Origin: Marinobacter vulgaris
GTDB taxonomy: Bacteria > Pseudomonadota > Gammaproteobacteria > Pseudomonadales > Oleiphilaceae
Direction of reading: 5' to 3'
Assembly (NCBI RefSeq): GCF_003344045.1
Contig: NZ_QFWX01000003.1
Span: 186,001-250,000, forward strand
Length of the DNA: 64,000 nucleotides
A program made the position numbers and the translations under genes. How positions within the stretch are numbered: the first letter of the stretch is position 1; each line of letters starts with the position of its first letter. Shown piece by piece: positions 1 through 9,425 of this stretch. The notes below the pieces were generated by a model, which ran no database searches, was not told where the DNA came from, and worked only from the letters and a program-made list of their open reading frames with translations.

Positions 1-2761
1 CCGGTTCCGCACCTGCAAGTACTCCAAGATCCTCCAGCTCGACGGAATCGGAGTATAATTCTCCCGTCAGGTGCGGAGGGCTCGAACTGATATCCAGACC
101 AACCTGTCCACCCAGGTCACTGTCACCAACTACCCCATCCATATTTTTGAATGTCCAGCGGTCATCCCTGTAGGACAGATCGCCCGCCAGAGAGTAAGGG
201 GGCAGATCTGGCAGCGGTACACCCAGCAGGCGGCTAAGGCGGTTCGGGTTGGGGCCTTCCAGATCAAGCAAGAGATCCAGGCCCTTCAGCGCAAACGGCC
301 TCAGAACCGTGCCCCGAACCTCGATTTGGCTATCAACCACAGCGCTTGTAAGTTCAAGTGAGTAGGGGCGATCCGGATGCCGCGCTGCTAAAAGGGGATC
401 GCCGCGAAACCGTAGCGTAAAGGGCGAGCCGTCATACACACCATCACCGTCGATCAAGAAGGTCTGCTCATTGGCCTCAGGGGAATCCAGGCCTTCGGTG
501 CGAAGGCTCAAGGTCATATCCGTGTCGGCTTCCGGGTCGGTAAACGTCAGTTGCGAGGGCTCGAAAAAGAGGCGGCCAATAAAGGGCAGGACCAGATCCT
601 CCTGCTGATCCACCGCAAGGGACTCGGTCATACCCAGGTGAAGCCGTCCGGAAAGTTTGCCCAGGCGATCCTCAAGGGGTGTAAAGGTGTCTCCGAGCAG
701 GCTCAGGGAGATGTTCTCGAACGTGGCGTCAATGATGCCCGAGGCAGGCTGATCGGCGGCATCCAGAGCCACTGAGCTGCGCCAATGGCCCCTGGCGATA
801 TCGAAGTCCAGTGGTTCGACCCGGAGCCTGGCGGAATCCAGACTGGCGGACAGTGTCAGGTTTGTCACCTCCGGCGTCTCCGGGAGCACCAGCGCTCCTG
901 CCCGCAGATTCAGTTGGCCATCGAATCTGCGCAGGGCTGACAGGGGCGAATCAGCGCTCCGTGGCTCTGCCAGGCCGGTTGCTGCCGGGGTGCGCTGAGA
1001 GCTTTGCGCCATAAACTGCGCGAGTTCAATGCGATCAGCCTGAAGGTCAACATTCACTACGAGCCGGTCCGTAGTGCGAAAGTGGAACTCGCCGTCCAGG
1101 TAGCTGACCCCGATGTGGCCATCCAGGGAAGTGACAGACCACAGTTCCCCGTCACGGCTCAACCGCCCCGACAGTCGGTACGCCGGCAGGGTGGGCAATG
1201 GTACTCCAATCCAGTCTTCCAGATCCTGACCGTCATCGCCCTGGAGCACAAGATTACCGCCGAAGCTTTCGGGTGTCAGGAGCGCTCCCAGCTGTGTGTC
1301 TGCCCAGGCGAACAGTTCACCGCTTTGAGCCTGCGCCTGTAGCCGGTAGTTTGTGAGATCTTCCGCCAGCTCCGTCAGGGGGGCACCCTCGAGGGTCATG
1401 TCCAGTGGCTTGCCCTGGAAGCGCCCGGTTAACGAGAGTACCGGAGCCTGGGGGTCTCCGGCCTGCTGCAGGTTGAGGTCCAGGTCACTGCCAGCCGCCG
1501 TGTCCGGACCCCTGGTCCGGTAGGACGCCCTGGCAACCTCAACGTCGAGGTGCTCCAGAAGAGTTTTCAGCTTCAGGGAGGGAGTCTGCTGCATCTTGCT
1601 GAGACCGAGTTCGAGTTCGGCATCCAGGGTTGTTGCGGGTTCTGCGTTCTGGCCAGTGCCATCCAACCCCACTTGTTGCAGGTCCAGCCGGGCCTTCGCG
1701 TTGAGAAATCCGGCGTTGCTGACCAGGTGGGCCCTGGCTTCGCCCCGGCCCCTGGCCACGTCAAAACTCAGAGTCTCCAGTATCAGTTCGTGCTGGCCCG
1801 GACGCAGCCGGGCCTCTACGTTGCTGAATGTTGCCGGCTTCAGGATGAGCTCGTCGACCGCGAGACGGATGTCCCCCCTCAGGTCTGGCAGCACTGGTAT
1901 GGATACCGCCGTGGGCTCTTCGCTTGCCCGGGATTCAGGCAGTGCCGCCAGAATCTCGGTGACGTTGATGGAGGGTGAATGCAGTTTTCCGGTTATCGAC
2001 AGTGGGCTGGAACCGGTATCCACATCAATATTGCCGTCGATACGGACCTCGCCCGCCCGGGCCTGAATATCAGATAACCCCCACTGGCTATTGGCAAACC
2101 CGGGGTCTGCCGCGGCCGAAAGTTCGACGGGCACAACCAGGCGTTCGCCGCCTGACCATATTCCGGCCTCCCCGTTCAGGGACAACCTGTCACCGTCCAG
2201 CACCAGCGAGGCGAGGGATAACATCTGCGGCCGTTCCGTTTCAGGTGGGGAGTAACGGATCTTTGCGTCATGGACATTGAGCTGCTCGACAGCGAGGGGC
2301 AGACCGGCGCCTCCGTCAGCCTTGCCTGAATCTGTCATTTCAGGTAGAACCCAGTTGCCCGGCTTGTCCTCGCGGCTTTCGAGGTTGAGTGTGGGTTCCG
2401 TTACCGTTAAGGATTTCAGGGCTGGCTCGCCCCTGAAGAGACTGGTGATGGAGGGTTCAAGCTCAAGGCTCCCAACGGTGAGCATTTCCGGGGTCTGCGC
2501 CCAGTCGGCATTGGCCAGCGTCATTTTGCCCACTTCAAGGTGTGGGCGGGGCAGGACGCTCACCGAAATGTCACCGGTAATCTCCATGTCACGGCCAGTC
2601 ATGGCTTCAACCTGATCGGTGATGGGCCCCTTCAGGAAATTCCAAGACATCAATTCAATGGCAAGAACCGCGACCACCAGCAGCGCCAGGAAAGCGGCCA
2701 GCGCCCACTGCAGAACTCTCAACGTTATTTTTAAAGGGGTGCGGTTCTTCGTCATATCCAT
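1..2761 (-). CDS. AsmA family protein, N-terminal part, cut by the window edge
   Basis: The frame is open from the start to the left edge of the window, about 920 codons, so the C-terminus is missing. The protein begins with a short basic stretch and one hydrophobic segment (LAAFLALLVVAVLAIEL). The AsmA hallmark follows: a stretch beginning TDQVEAMTGRDMEITGDI and then a PRPHLEVG segment. Members of the family are inner-membrane-anchored proteins with a large periplasmic part, linked to outer-membrane assembly or lipid transport. The visible part already exceeds E. coli AsmA (about 617 residues), so this is a long member. The start is either ATG 2761 or ATG 2755; neither has a strong ribosome-binding site. 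Family is confident, exact role is not. Confidence 0.85.
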   Translation of the reverse strand, partial: MDMTKNRTPLKITLRVLQWALAAFLALLVVAVLAIELMSWNFLKGPITDQVEAMTGRDMEITGDISVSVLPRPHLEVGKMTLANADWAQTPEMLTVGSLELEPSITSLFRGEPALKSLTVTEPTLNLESREDKPGNWVLPEMTDSGKADGGAGLPLAVEQLNVHDAKIRYSPPETERPQMLSLASLVLDGDRLSLNGEAGIWSGGERLVVPVELSAAADPGFANSQWGLSDIQARAGEVRIDGNIDVDTGSSPLSITGKLHSPSINVTEILAALPESRASEEPTAVSIPVLPDLRGDIRLAVDELILKPATFSNVEARLRPGQHELILETLSFDVARGRGEARAHLVSNAGFLNAKARLDLQQVGLDGTGQNAEPATTLDAELELGLSKMQQTPSLKLKTLLEHLDVEVARASYRTRGPDTAAGSDLDLNLQQAGDPQAPVLSLTGRFQGKPLDMTLEGAPLTELAEDLTNYRLQAQAQSGELFAWADTQLGALLTPESFGGNLVLQGDDGQDLEDWIGVPLPTLPAYRLSGRLSRDGELWSVTSLDGHIGVSYLDGEFHFRTTDRLVVNVDLQADRIELAQFMAQSSQRTPAATGLAEPRSADSPLSALRRFDGQLNLRAGALVLPETPEVTNLTLSASLDSARLRVEPLDFDIARGHWRSSVALDAADQPASGIIDATFENISLSLLGDTFTPLEDRLGKLSGRLHLGMTESLAVDQQEDLVLPFIGRLFFEPSQLTFTDPEADTDMTLSLRTEGLDSPEANEQTFLIDGDGVYDGSPFTLRFRGDPLLAARHPDRPYSLELTSAVVDSQIEVRGTVLRPFALKGLDLLLDLEGPNPNRLSRLLGVPLPDLPPYSLAGDLSYRDDRWTFKNMDGVVGDSDLGGQVGLDISSSPPHLTGELYSDSVELEDLGVLAGAEP

Positions 2762-2881
2762 GACTGGTTCGGTCTTGAGCAATGGGTGAAAATCCAGAGC
2801 GGATTGTGACTATATTTCCTTTACCTTAGTTGAAGTTTGCGGGTGCCGTCGTTTTTCATAAGAATGCTCCCGGATAAAGGT

Positions 2882-3793
2882 TCAGCCAGAGCCGAACACA
2901 CGGCTGGCCTCTTCCACGACGATTCCGTGGCGCCTTGCCAGTTTGACCCGATCATCATCGTAGCCGCCACCGATCACTGTCGCCACCGGAATACCGCGAC
3001 GTTTCAGTTCGCTTAGCACCTGATAATCCCGCTCCCGAATGCCGGGTTCCGAGATGTTCAGCTTGCCTAAAGGGTCACCCTGAAACACATCCACTCCTGC
3101 ATCGTAGAGGACAATGTCTGGCCTCGACAACTCAAGCGCCTTCTGCAGAGTCTCACTGACCACCGCCAGATAGTCTCTGTCACCCATTCCATCCGGTAAG
3201 GCCACATCTAGATCGCTGACCTGCTTCTGGAACGGGAAATTGCGCTCGCAGTGAATGGAGCAGGTAAATGCCCCTGGTTCAACGGCCAGCAAGGCGGCGG
3301 TGCCATCCCCCTGATGCACATCAACGTCGAAAATGAGTACCCGCTTTATGCCGCCCTGCCGGAGAAGTACGTTGGCGGCGATGGCAAGATCGTTCAGTAT
3401 GCAGAAGCCGGCGGCATAGTCGAAATGCGCGTGGTGGGTACCACCGGCCAGGTGGCAGGCAACACCATGTTGCAGCGCCAGCTGCGCTGTCAGAACCGTG
3501 CCGGACGGTGCCAGAAACGTACGCCTGACCAGCCCCGGGCTCCAGGGAAGATTCATCTGCCTGGTTTCCCGGGCCGAGAGCCGGTTGCCGGCGAAGCGGG
3601 CAAGGTAATCCGGGGAGTGAGTCTGCGTCAGCCAGGCCTGGCGACAGGGCGCAGGACGGTAGCTGTTGCCAGCAGTAAGCAGCCCTTGTGAGCGCATGTG
3701 ATCGGCCAGCAGCCCGAACTTCTCCATGGGGAAGCGGTGCCTTTCCGGGAAAGGAAAGCTGTAGTCAGGGTGGTGAACTAAGGGAATGGGCAT
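2882..3793 (-). CDS. Histone deacetylase family (AcuC/AphA-like) deacetylase
   Basis: 303 residues of the arginase/deacetylase fold, predicted to remove acetyl groups from acetyl-lysine or acetylpolyamine-like substrates with zinc. Visible active-site elements in order are the His pair at 120-121 (THHAHFDYAAGFCILND), the zinc-binding DVDVHQGDGT at 156-165, DAGVDVFQGDPLG at 231-243 and GGGYDD with the catalytic Tyr near 278. All key residues are present, so it should be active. I chose ATG 3793 (MPIPLVHHPDYSF) over an upstream ATG at 3862 because the homologous region starts there and the extra 23 residues are low-complexity. It is divergent from the ABC exporter pair and probably monocistronic. 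The substrate cannot be told from sequence. Confidence 0.88.
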   Translation of the reverse strand: MPIPLVHHPDYSFPFPERHRFPMEKFGLLADHMRSQGLLTAGNSYRPAPCRQAWLTQTHSPDYLARFAGNRLSARETRQMNLPWSPGLVRRTFLAPSGTVLTAQLALQHGVACHLAGGTHHAHFDYAAGFCILNDLAIAANVLLRQGGIKRVLIFDVDVHQGDGTAALLAVEPGAFTCSIHCERNFPFQKQVSDLDVALPDGMGDRDYLAVVSETLQKALELSRPDIVLYDAGVDVFQGDPLGKLNISEPGIRERDYQVLSELKRRGIPVATVIGGGYDDDRVKLARRHGIVVEEASRVFGSG

Positions 3794-3940
3794 GCGGTTT
3801 TCCGGTGGCGATGGGTTTGGCGAAGATGTACGGGGCCGGTTGCAGCTGGGATTGCATCTCACTCACACTGGGCTGGTCTGTAAAACGTTCCGTATTTTAA
3901 CCTGTTCGCGACTTCCAACATCCCGAAGAAAGGTGCCTTT

Positions 3941-4612
3941 GTGTCCACCAGTGTGCAGATGAGTGATATTCACCTCGCCTACCCAACAGAGTCGGGCACC
4001 GTTTCGGTACTCAATAATGCCTCCCTCACGGTTCCGCCCGGCGAGACCCTGGCCATTACCGGCCCTTCCGGCAGCGGTAAAACCTCTCTGCTTCTGCTGC
4101 TTTCAGGCCTTCAGCGCCCGGACAGGGGCGAAATCCTGGTGGGTAGTCGGCGCCTGGGGGATATGGATTCCAACACGCTGGCCGACTGGCGCAGTGAGCA
4201 CCTTGGTATCATCTTCCAGTCGTTCCATCTGCTACCCGGCCTCACCGCGCTTGGCAACGTCAGCCTGCCGCTGGAAATTGCCGGGCAGGGCAGCGCCCGC
4301 GAGCAGGCCCTTGCAATGCTGGATGCCGTGGGCCTGAGCCACCGATTGCAGCATTACCCGGGGCAGCTTTCCGGCGGTGAGCAGCAGCGAGTGGCGATTG
4401 CCCGGGCACTGGTCCACCAGCCCAGCCTGCTGCTGGGTGACGAGCCAACAGGCAACCTGGACCAGGAAACCGGCGAAAAGGTGCTCTCGCTGCTGTTCGA
4501 CCTTCACAAGGAGAGCCGGTCCACACTGATACTGGTAACCCACGACGAACGCGTTGCCGGACGTTGTCAGCACCGGGTGCGGATGGAAGGCGGTCGCCTG
4601 TATGACGTCTGA
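3941..4612 (+). CDS. ABC transporter ATP-binding protein, YbbA/LolD type
   Basis: 223 residues with Walker A GPSGSGKT at 41-48, signature [15 protein letters not shown] near 142-156 and Walker [13 protein letters not shown]. This is the MacB/LolD/YbbA subfamily that energises FtsX-type permeases working on envelope lipids or peptides. The start is GTG 3941 with a GAAAGG ribosome-binding site about 8 nt upstream; ATG 3959 inside is a weaker alternative. The stop overlaps the start of the permease gene by 11 bp, indicating translational coupling and a two-gene exporter unit. The substrate is unknown. Confidence 0.9.
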   Translation: MSTSVQMSDIHLAYPTESGTVSVLNNASLTVPPGETLAITGPSGSGKTSLLLLLSGLQRPDRGEILVGSRRLGDMDSNTLADWRSEHLGIIFQSFHLLPGLTALGNVSLPLEIAGQGSAREQALAMLDAVGLSHRLQHYPGQLSGGEQQRVAIARALVHQPSLLLGDEPTGNLDQETGEKVLSLLFDLHKESRSTLILVTHDERVAGRCQHRVRMEGGRLYDV

Positions 4613-7166
4613 TGCCGCGAATCCCCTGTGGATGCTGAAATTCGCGATCACCGATTTGCGATCGCGCATCTCTGCTCTCAAGGTCTTCCTCGCCTGCCTT
4701 ATCCTTGGCGTTACCCTGGTGGCAGCGACGGCAAGTCTTTACCGGGTCATCGAGCAGAGCCTGCTGGCCGATACCCGCGCGCTGCTGGGTGGCGACGTCG
4801 AGCTTGAGGCCAGTAAGCCGTTACCGGATGACGTCCTCGAGTGGATCGGCCGTACCGGTAGACTCTCGCTGGTCAGGGAGTTCGACACCATTGTCAGTGG
4901 CAGCGACGGTGAAGGCTTCTTCAGGGCCGATATACTGGTTCCCGACGCAGCCTATCCACTCTACGGCGAGCTGCAACTGACGCCAGACAGGCCACGCACC
5001 GAGCTTAATGCAAAAAACGACGGTCTCTGGGGCGCCGTCATCGACCCCATGCTGGCCGAGCGCCTGGGCCAGTCAGTTGGCGACGAAATCGGGATCGGTG
5101 CAGCCACCTTTCGCATCAGCGGTCTGATTCAGGCGCAGCCCGATCGCAGCCTGAATGCCAACTGGCGCGGCCTGCCAATCATGATTTCCGAACAGGCGCT
5201 GGAGGCAACGCAACTGATCCGGCCAGGCAGCCGGGTCGACTACGAGTACCGGGTACAGACCGACCAGAATCTGCCCGTCTGGCTGGAGGAATTCGAACAG
5301 GCGTTCCCGGAGACAGACTGGGACACCACCACCTTTGCCGAGCGCAGCGAACGGATTTCGGAGCGACTTGACCAGATTGCAACGGCGCTCATACTGATCG
5401 CGTTCACCACGCTGTTCATCGGCGGCCTGGGAGTTGCCAACAGCATCCATGCTTACCTGGATGAAAAACTGGGTACCATTGCCACGCTGCAGACCCTGGG
5501 CCTTCGCCGCAGACGATTGGTCGGAATCTACCTTTTCCAGATTGGCATATTGGGCAGCCTGGCCGGTCTTGTCGGCGGTGGCATCGGGCTGGGGCTTTCG
5601 GCAGTGGCAATCAGCATGGCTGGCGAGGCCTACGGGCTGGCCGGGCCGGGTGGTGCCGGTGACTGGATTTCCCTGTGGTTTGTGCCGTTGATCCTGAGCT
5701 GGCTGTTTGCGGTGCTGACGGCCTATGTGTTCGCGTTGCCGGCGCTGGCCAGGGCTCTTGCAGCTCCACCGGCCGGGCTTTTCCGGGGCCAGGTTCAGGC
5801 CGCCAGCCATGAACCGCAGAGCTGGCGGATAGCGAGCTATCTGCTGCTGGCCGTTTACATTTCCGCGACCCTGTTATGGTTGCCGTCTCCGCAATTGGGA
5901 TTCCTGTTCCTGCTCGCTGTCATGGTGCTCTGGGCTTTGCTGGAAGGTCTGATCAAGGCACTGCGCCGCGGGTCCAAAGCGCTGGAGGATAGCGGCTTTG
6001 CCGATCGTAACTTTGCCCGTCGGCTGGCGCTGGCCAATCTCCACCGGCCGGATTCGCCGCTGCGGGCCACACTGCTTTCGTTGGGCACGGCGCTGACCTT
6101 GGTGGTGGCCTGTACCCTGATCGTGGCCACGCTGCTGCGAGCCTTGGAAACCACCATACCAGCGGATTCACCTGCGCTGATTCTGTACGAGGTGTTCCCG
6201 GATCAGATGGACTCACTGGAGTCCGGCCTTGCCTCCCTTGATGCCTCCAGCAGGGTTGAGCTGCTGCCACTGGTTCGCGCCCGTATGGCGAGTATTAACT
6301 CTGAACCCTTATCTGAAGTGCTGGCGGACAGCCCTCAGGCGAGGCGAGAGGCCATGGGTGATGAATACAAGCTCAGCTACCTGTCGGGGAATCCGGAAGG
6401 CCTTGAGCTGGTTGCAGGTAGCTGGTGGGATTCACCGGCGCCAGAGGGAGAGCCCGCCTTCATGGCCATGGAGGATCGCGAAGCCAACGAACTCGGGCTG
6501 ACGGTGGGCGACCAGATAGAGTTTACCGCCCAGGACCAGCCAATGGCGGTCGAAATCCGGGCGATCTACCGGCAAAAAGGCCTGCAGACCCGTTTCTGGT
6601 TCGAGGGTATCCTTCAGGACGGCGCACTGGATGAGTTGATCAACCTGTATGTCGGTGCGGTCTATCAGAGCGACCAGGCCGCAAAAGAATCGCAGCAATG
6701 GCTCGCCAGAAACATCCCCAACGTCATCACGCTGCGCACGGCGGACTGGCTTGAAACCGCCGGTGACCTGCTCAACAAGGCGGCGGCCGGGCTGGCAACG
6801 GTTGCCGCCGTCAGTCTTATGGCCAGCCTGCTTGTGCTGTCGAGCGTGGTCAGTGTCAGTCGCAGGCGACAGCTGTATGAGGCCAACCTGCTGCATTGCC
6901 TAGGTGCCAGGCATCAGGCCATTCGGCTATCCATGCTGCTTGAAACCGGGTTGCTGACCTTGCTTGCGACAGTTTTTGCGACAGCACTCGGGGCCCTGAT
7001 CGCCCTGCCACTGGCGGACCTGGCGCTGAAACTGCCGGCAGGAGATCTGTGGTGGCTCGGGGCTCTGGTCGCGGGTACCGTCAGCTCAATGGCTTTGCTG
7101 GGCGGCCTGGTACCTACATTGAGGGCCATGCGGCTTGATCCGGCGGATTTATTGCGGGATGGGTGA
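4602..7166 (+). CDS. FtsX-like ABC permease, YbbP type
   Basis: About 854 residues. One N-terminal transmembrane segment (VFLACLILGVTLVAATASLY) is followed by a large periplasmic domain, a first FtsX three-helix block near residues 255-390, two further helices, a second periplasmic domain, and a final FtsX block ending RLDPADLLRDG. This duplicated layout matches YbbP-type permeases of about 800-850 residues. ATG 4602 was chosen because it overlaps the ATPase stop (4610-4612) and gives the expected N-terminus; a longer frame exists from 4554. The pair probably moves a lipid or hydrophobic compound out of the inner membrane. In E. coli ybbAP sits beside tesA; here no thioesterase is adjacent. 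Confidence 0.9.
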   Translation: MTSDAANPLWMLKFAITDLRSRISALKVFLACLILGVTLVAATASLYRVIEQSLLADTRALLGGDVELEASKPLPDDVLEWIGRTGRLSLVREFDTIVSGSDGEGFFRADILVPDAAYPLYGELQLTPDRPRTELNAKNDGLWGAVIDPMLAERLGQSVGDEIGIGAATFRISGLIQAQPDRSLNANWRGLPIMISEQALEATQLIRPGSRVDYEYRVQTDQNLPVWLEEFEQAFPETDWDTTTFAERSERISERLDQIATALILIAFTTLFIGGLGVANSIHAYLDEKLGTIATLQTLGLRRRRLVGIYLFQIGILGSLAGLVGGGIGLGLSAVAISMAGEAYGLAGPGGAGDWISLWFVPLILSWLFAVLTAYVFALPALARALAAPPAGLFRGQVQAASHEPQSWRIASYLLLAVYISATLLWLPSPQLGFLFLLAVMVLWALLEGLIKALRRGSKALEDSGFADRNFARRLALANLHRPDSPLRATLLSLGTALTLVVACTLIVATLLRALETTIPADSPALILYEVFPDQMDSLESGLASLDASSRVELLPLVRARMASINSEPLSEVLADSPQARREAMGDEYKLSYLSGNPEGLELVAGSWWDSPAPEGEPAFMAMEDREANELGLTVGDQIEFTAQDQPMAVEIRAIYRQKGLQTRFWFEGILQDGALDELINLYVGAVYQSDQAAKESQQWLARNIPNVITLRTADWLETAGDLLNKAAAGLATVAAVSLMASLLVLSSVVSVSRRRQLYEANLLHCLGARHQAIRLSMLLETGLLTLLATVFATALGALIALPLADLALKLPAGDLWWLGALVAGTVSSMALLGGLVPTLRAMRLDPADLLRDG

Positions 7167-7218
7167 GTGGTCAGAGGTGAGCGGGGAGGCATTCAGGACC
7201 CTCCCCGGTCAGGCACCA

Positions 7219-7764
7219 CTAGGACTCGGCGGCAACCGCCTCCACAAGTCGGCTGCAGAAAGCATCCAGGTCATCCGGCTTACGGCTTGTGATCAGACCG
7301 CCTTCGTGGCATAGCTCCCGATCAACCCAATGGCCGCCGGCATTGTTGATATCGGTTCGAAGGCTGGGGAAGGATGTCAGCGTTTTGCCCCGGACTACAT
7401 CCGCCTCTATCAACAGCCAGGGGGCGTGACAGATGGCAGCCACAGGCCTGCCTTCTTCCACGAAGCGGGCGATCATGGACACGGCGTCCTTGTCCAGGCG
7501 CAACGCATCCGGATTTGCGACGCCGCCCGGCAGCACCAGTGCAGCGTAGTCTTCAACCGCTGCCTGCTGGACGGTTTTGTCCACGTTGAAGCTGTCAGCC
7601 TTATCCAGATGATTGTATCCATCAATGCTGCCGGACTTGATCGAAATCAGCTCAACCTTCGCTCCCGCTGACTCCAGCTCTTCCCTGGGACGGGTTAACT
7701 CGATTTGCTCTACACCGTCAGTTGCCAGCATGGCGACGGTTTTTCCTTCAAGGGGCTTACTCAT
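7219..7764 (-). CDS. DJ-1/PfpI family (type 1 glutamine amidotransferase-like) protein
   Basis: 181 residues with the DJ-1/PfpI nucleophile elbow AICHAPW (Cys112-His113) and the conserved acidic residue in DGVEQIE (Glu19). VLPGGVANPDALR and TSFPSLRTDINNAGG are typical of the PfpI/YhbO branch. Members are described as stress-induced glyoxalases, chaperones or putative proteases; I would not choose among these. The gene stands alone on the minus strand with a clear AGAGGTATG-type leader before ATG 7764. Confidence 0.88.
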   Translation of the reverse strand: MSKPLEGKTVAMLATDGVEQIELTRPREELESAGAKVELISIKSGSIDGYNHLDKADSFNVDKTVQQAAVEDYAALVLPGGVANPDALRLDKDAVSMIARFVEEGRPVAAICHAPWLLIEADVVRGKTLTSFPSLRTDINNAGGHWVDRELCHEGGLITSRKPDDLDAFCSRLVEAVAAES

Positions 7765-7856
7765 ACCTCTATCTCCATTCTGATGTGGTATTGGTATTAC
7801 GCTTGAAAGCCTGTGTGTTTAATGTAACACGTGTGTGGAGCGGGCCGGAAACCTGG

Positions 7857-8378
7857 CTAGAGCGGTCGGGCAAACACCTGGGTCCAGAAAGGGGAGTGCG
7901 GCGAGCCCGGCGCCTCAACCCTCGCTGCGCCCATTTCGGTGAATTCGGCATTCATGATGTTGGCGCAGTGTCCCGGACTTGAAAGCCACCCCTCAATGAC
8001 ATGATCAACCGAGTTCTGGCCGCTCGCAATGTTTTCGCCCACCGCCGACCAGCTGTAACCTCTGTCACTCACCCGCCTGCCGGTCTGGACGCCGTCTGGA
8101 CCGGTATGGCTGAAGAATTCCAGTTCCACCATGGCTTCCGCATGGGCGCGGGCAGCGTCTTCGAGCTTGCAGTTCCAGGCCAGGGGTGGCGCTGCCTCAA
8201 AGCTCCTGTCGCCGCATTGTCGGGGCTGGCTACGCGCTTCATTGACCTGATTCAGCAAAGCGCGATCGGTTTCGTCCATCTCGCAGACGTCGGCCACAGC
8301 AAGCCCGGAAAATCCGAGAAGAACCGGCAGGGCAACGGCGATTAAGGAGTGGCGTGATGGCCAAGTTATAACACACAT
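7857..8378 (-). CDS. Secreted CAP-domain (SCP/PR1-like) protein
   Basis: About 173 residues: a signal peptide (LIAVALPVLLGFSGLAVA) then a CAP domain beginning LLNQVNEARSQPRQCGD. It carries the family's HAEAMVELEFFSHTGPDG, GENIASG and SSPGHCANIMNAEFTEMGA motifs. Bacterial members of this cysteine-rich secretory family are exported; their biochemical role is mostly unknown. ATG 8378 (MCVITW) is preferred over ATG 8393 because it has an AGGT ribosome-binding site and because a second leader at 9065 aligns from exactly this codon. The downstream small genes are on the same strand. Confidence 0.85.
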   Translation of the reverse strand: MCVITWPSRHSLIAVALPVLLGFSGLAVADVCEMDETDRALLNQVNEARSQPRQCGDRSFEAAPPLAWNCKLEDAARAHAEAMVELEFFSHTGPDGVQTGRRVSDRGYSWSAVGENIASGQNSVDHVIEGWLSSPGHCANIMNAEFTEMGAARVEAPGSPHSPFWTQVFARPL

Positions 8379-8431
8379 AGGTTTACCTATCATCGACTCC
8401 GGTGCGGGCCGAATTTTCTGCTGCTGAAATT

Positions 8432-8824
8432 TCAGTTACGGTCCTTCAGAACCGTATAAATCCGGTATGCCGCCCCGTCCTCGCCCGGGTTCCTCACCAC
8501 GTCCTCAAGCAGCTCAAGAACCCGTTTCTCATCGTTGCTTCGCAAACCGGGCCAATACACATAGGGCACCAGATCCGGATTCCTGATAAAGAAGAGGGCG
8601 GTCTCTTCCGGCTTGTCGGCCACGTCTCCCCGCAGGCCTACGGTGAAGCGATCGCCCTCGCTATCTCTCAAGGTCACCAGCAGTGAGTTGTCCTGCTCGA
8701 TGAACCGGGTTTCCTCGACAGAAACAGGCTCGGAGAGACCGGGAACCGATGTTATGTAGTATTGAAAGCCGAGAAACGCCAACAGCACGACAATCAGTGT
8801 CGCCAGGGCAATGGACTTGATCAT
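8432..8824 (-). CDS. Small membrane-anchored hypothetical protein
   Basis: About 130 residues. One N-terminal transmembrane helix (ALATLIVVLLAFLGFQYYI) is followed by a soluble domain with a conserved-looking core (LLVTLRDSEGDRFTVGL, IRNPDLVPYVYWPG). I do not recognise the family. The start at 8824 (MIKSIALATL) puts the helix at the N-terminus; an in-frame ATG at 8887 would add 21 residues and overlap the next gene. The protein is likely anchored with its C-terminal part in the periplasm. Confidence 0.6.
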   Translation of the reverse strand: MIKSIALATLIVVLLAFLGFQYYITSVPGLSEPVSVEETRFIEQDNSLLVTLRDSEGDRFTVGLRGDVADKPEETALFFIRNPDLVPYVYWPGLRSNDEKRVLELLEDVVRNPGEDGAAYRIYTVLKDRN

Positions 8825-8843
8825 CAACAGGGTTCCGAATCGG

Positions 8844-9065
8844 TCAAAAAGGGGGTGTATGGTAACTCCGGCCACGGACGGATTCATCCCGAAACGGAGA
8901 GAATCCGGACTTTAGCCCGGAACTGACACTGGTTTCCGGGGCGGTTCTCTCGATCGTATTCACCAGGGTTTGAGCGCCAGCCAGAAGAAACCCGGACAAT
9001 CCGAGAAGAACCAGCAGGGCAAGGGCATACGATAAACGGGGAAATAAGGACGTCATAGCGCACAC
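8844..9065 (-). CDS. Small hypothetical protein with a duplicated CAP-type leader
   Basis: 73 codons from GTG 9065 (or ATG 9056). The first about 29 residues (hydrophobic core SYALALLVLLGLSGFLLAG) align with the signal peptide of the CAP protein at 8378, with long identical DNA runs. The rest is low in recognisable structure. It is either a small exported protein or a fragment left by duplication of the CAP gene's 5' end. No clear ribosome-binding site was seen at GTG 9065. Coding status is uncertain. Confidence 0.4.
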   Translation of the reverse strand: MCAMTSLFPRLSYALALLVLLGLSGFLLAGAQTLVNTIERTAPETSVSSGLKSGFSPFRDESVRGRSYHTPPF

Positions 9066-9425
9066 CTGGTGCTGAACCTGTCCCGGTTTGTTATCAAAAA
9101 AACGGCCTGCGCGGGGAGCGAGGCCGGTGCAAAAAGGCGTTGCGGGTCCATAGCCATACTGCTAAAGAGGGGCCGTTAATAGCCCCAATCCTGAGCTTTG
9201 ATCGCGCCTCATCTCTGCGGCGCATGATGTGACATCCTGTCCAGGCTGTTCCTTTGCCTCATCTGATCCCACAATAGGCTATTGGCTTTGTCCGGTCTGT
9301 TCGGTGGCGCACCAAGCGTAAAAACAGGGAGCTCAGCTATGGCCGGTAGCAGTCTCTCGGACACCGGATGGCAGGCAGGCATTCGGGGCGAGCGACGAAC
9401 CATTTGCCCAGCAGCCCGGAATTTC
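9066..9425. other. Intergenic stretch with no convincing gene
   Basis: About 360 bp between the leader-duplication ORF and the CoA-transferase stop. It contains one copy of the dispersed motif CCTGTCCCGGTTTG (9077-9090) and a GGCC...GGCC inverted repeat nearby. An 82-codon minus-strand frame crosses the region but overlaps the CoA-transferase C-terminus and has no recognisable protein features. Confidence 0.5.
9077..9090 (+). repeat. Dispersed CTGTCCCGGTTT motif, copy 1
   Basis: One of at least three near-identical short motifs in this accessory region, the others at 21316-21329 and 21955-21967. Looser relatives occur near 15529 and 20195. All lie beside minus-strand genes and read in the same direction. 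Function unknown; it resembles short repeats that accompany REP-type elements. Confidence 0.45.

Noticed and set aside
1550..2615. Several overlapping plus-strand frames opposite the AsmA gene
   Set aside because: They are antisense to a continuous AsmA frame and have no recognisable protein features.
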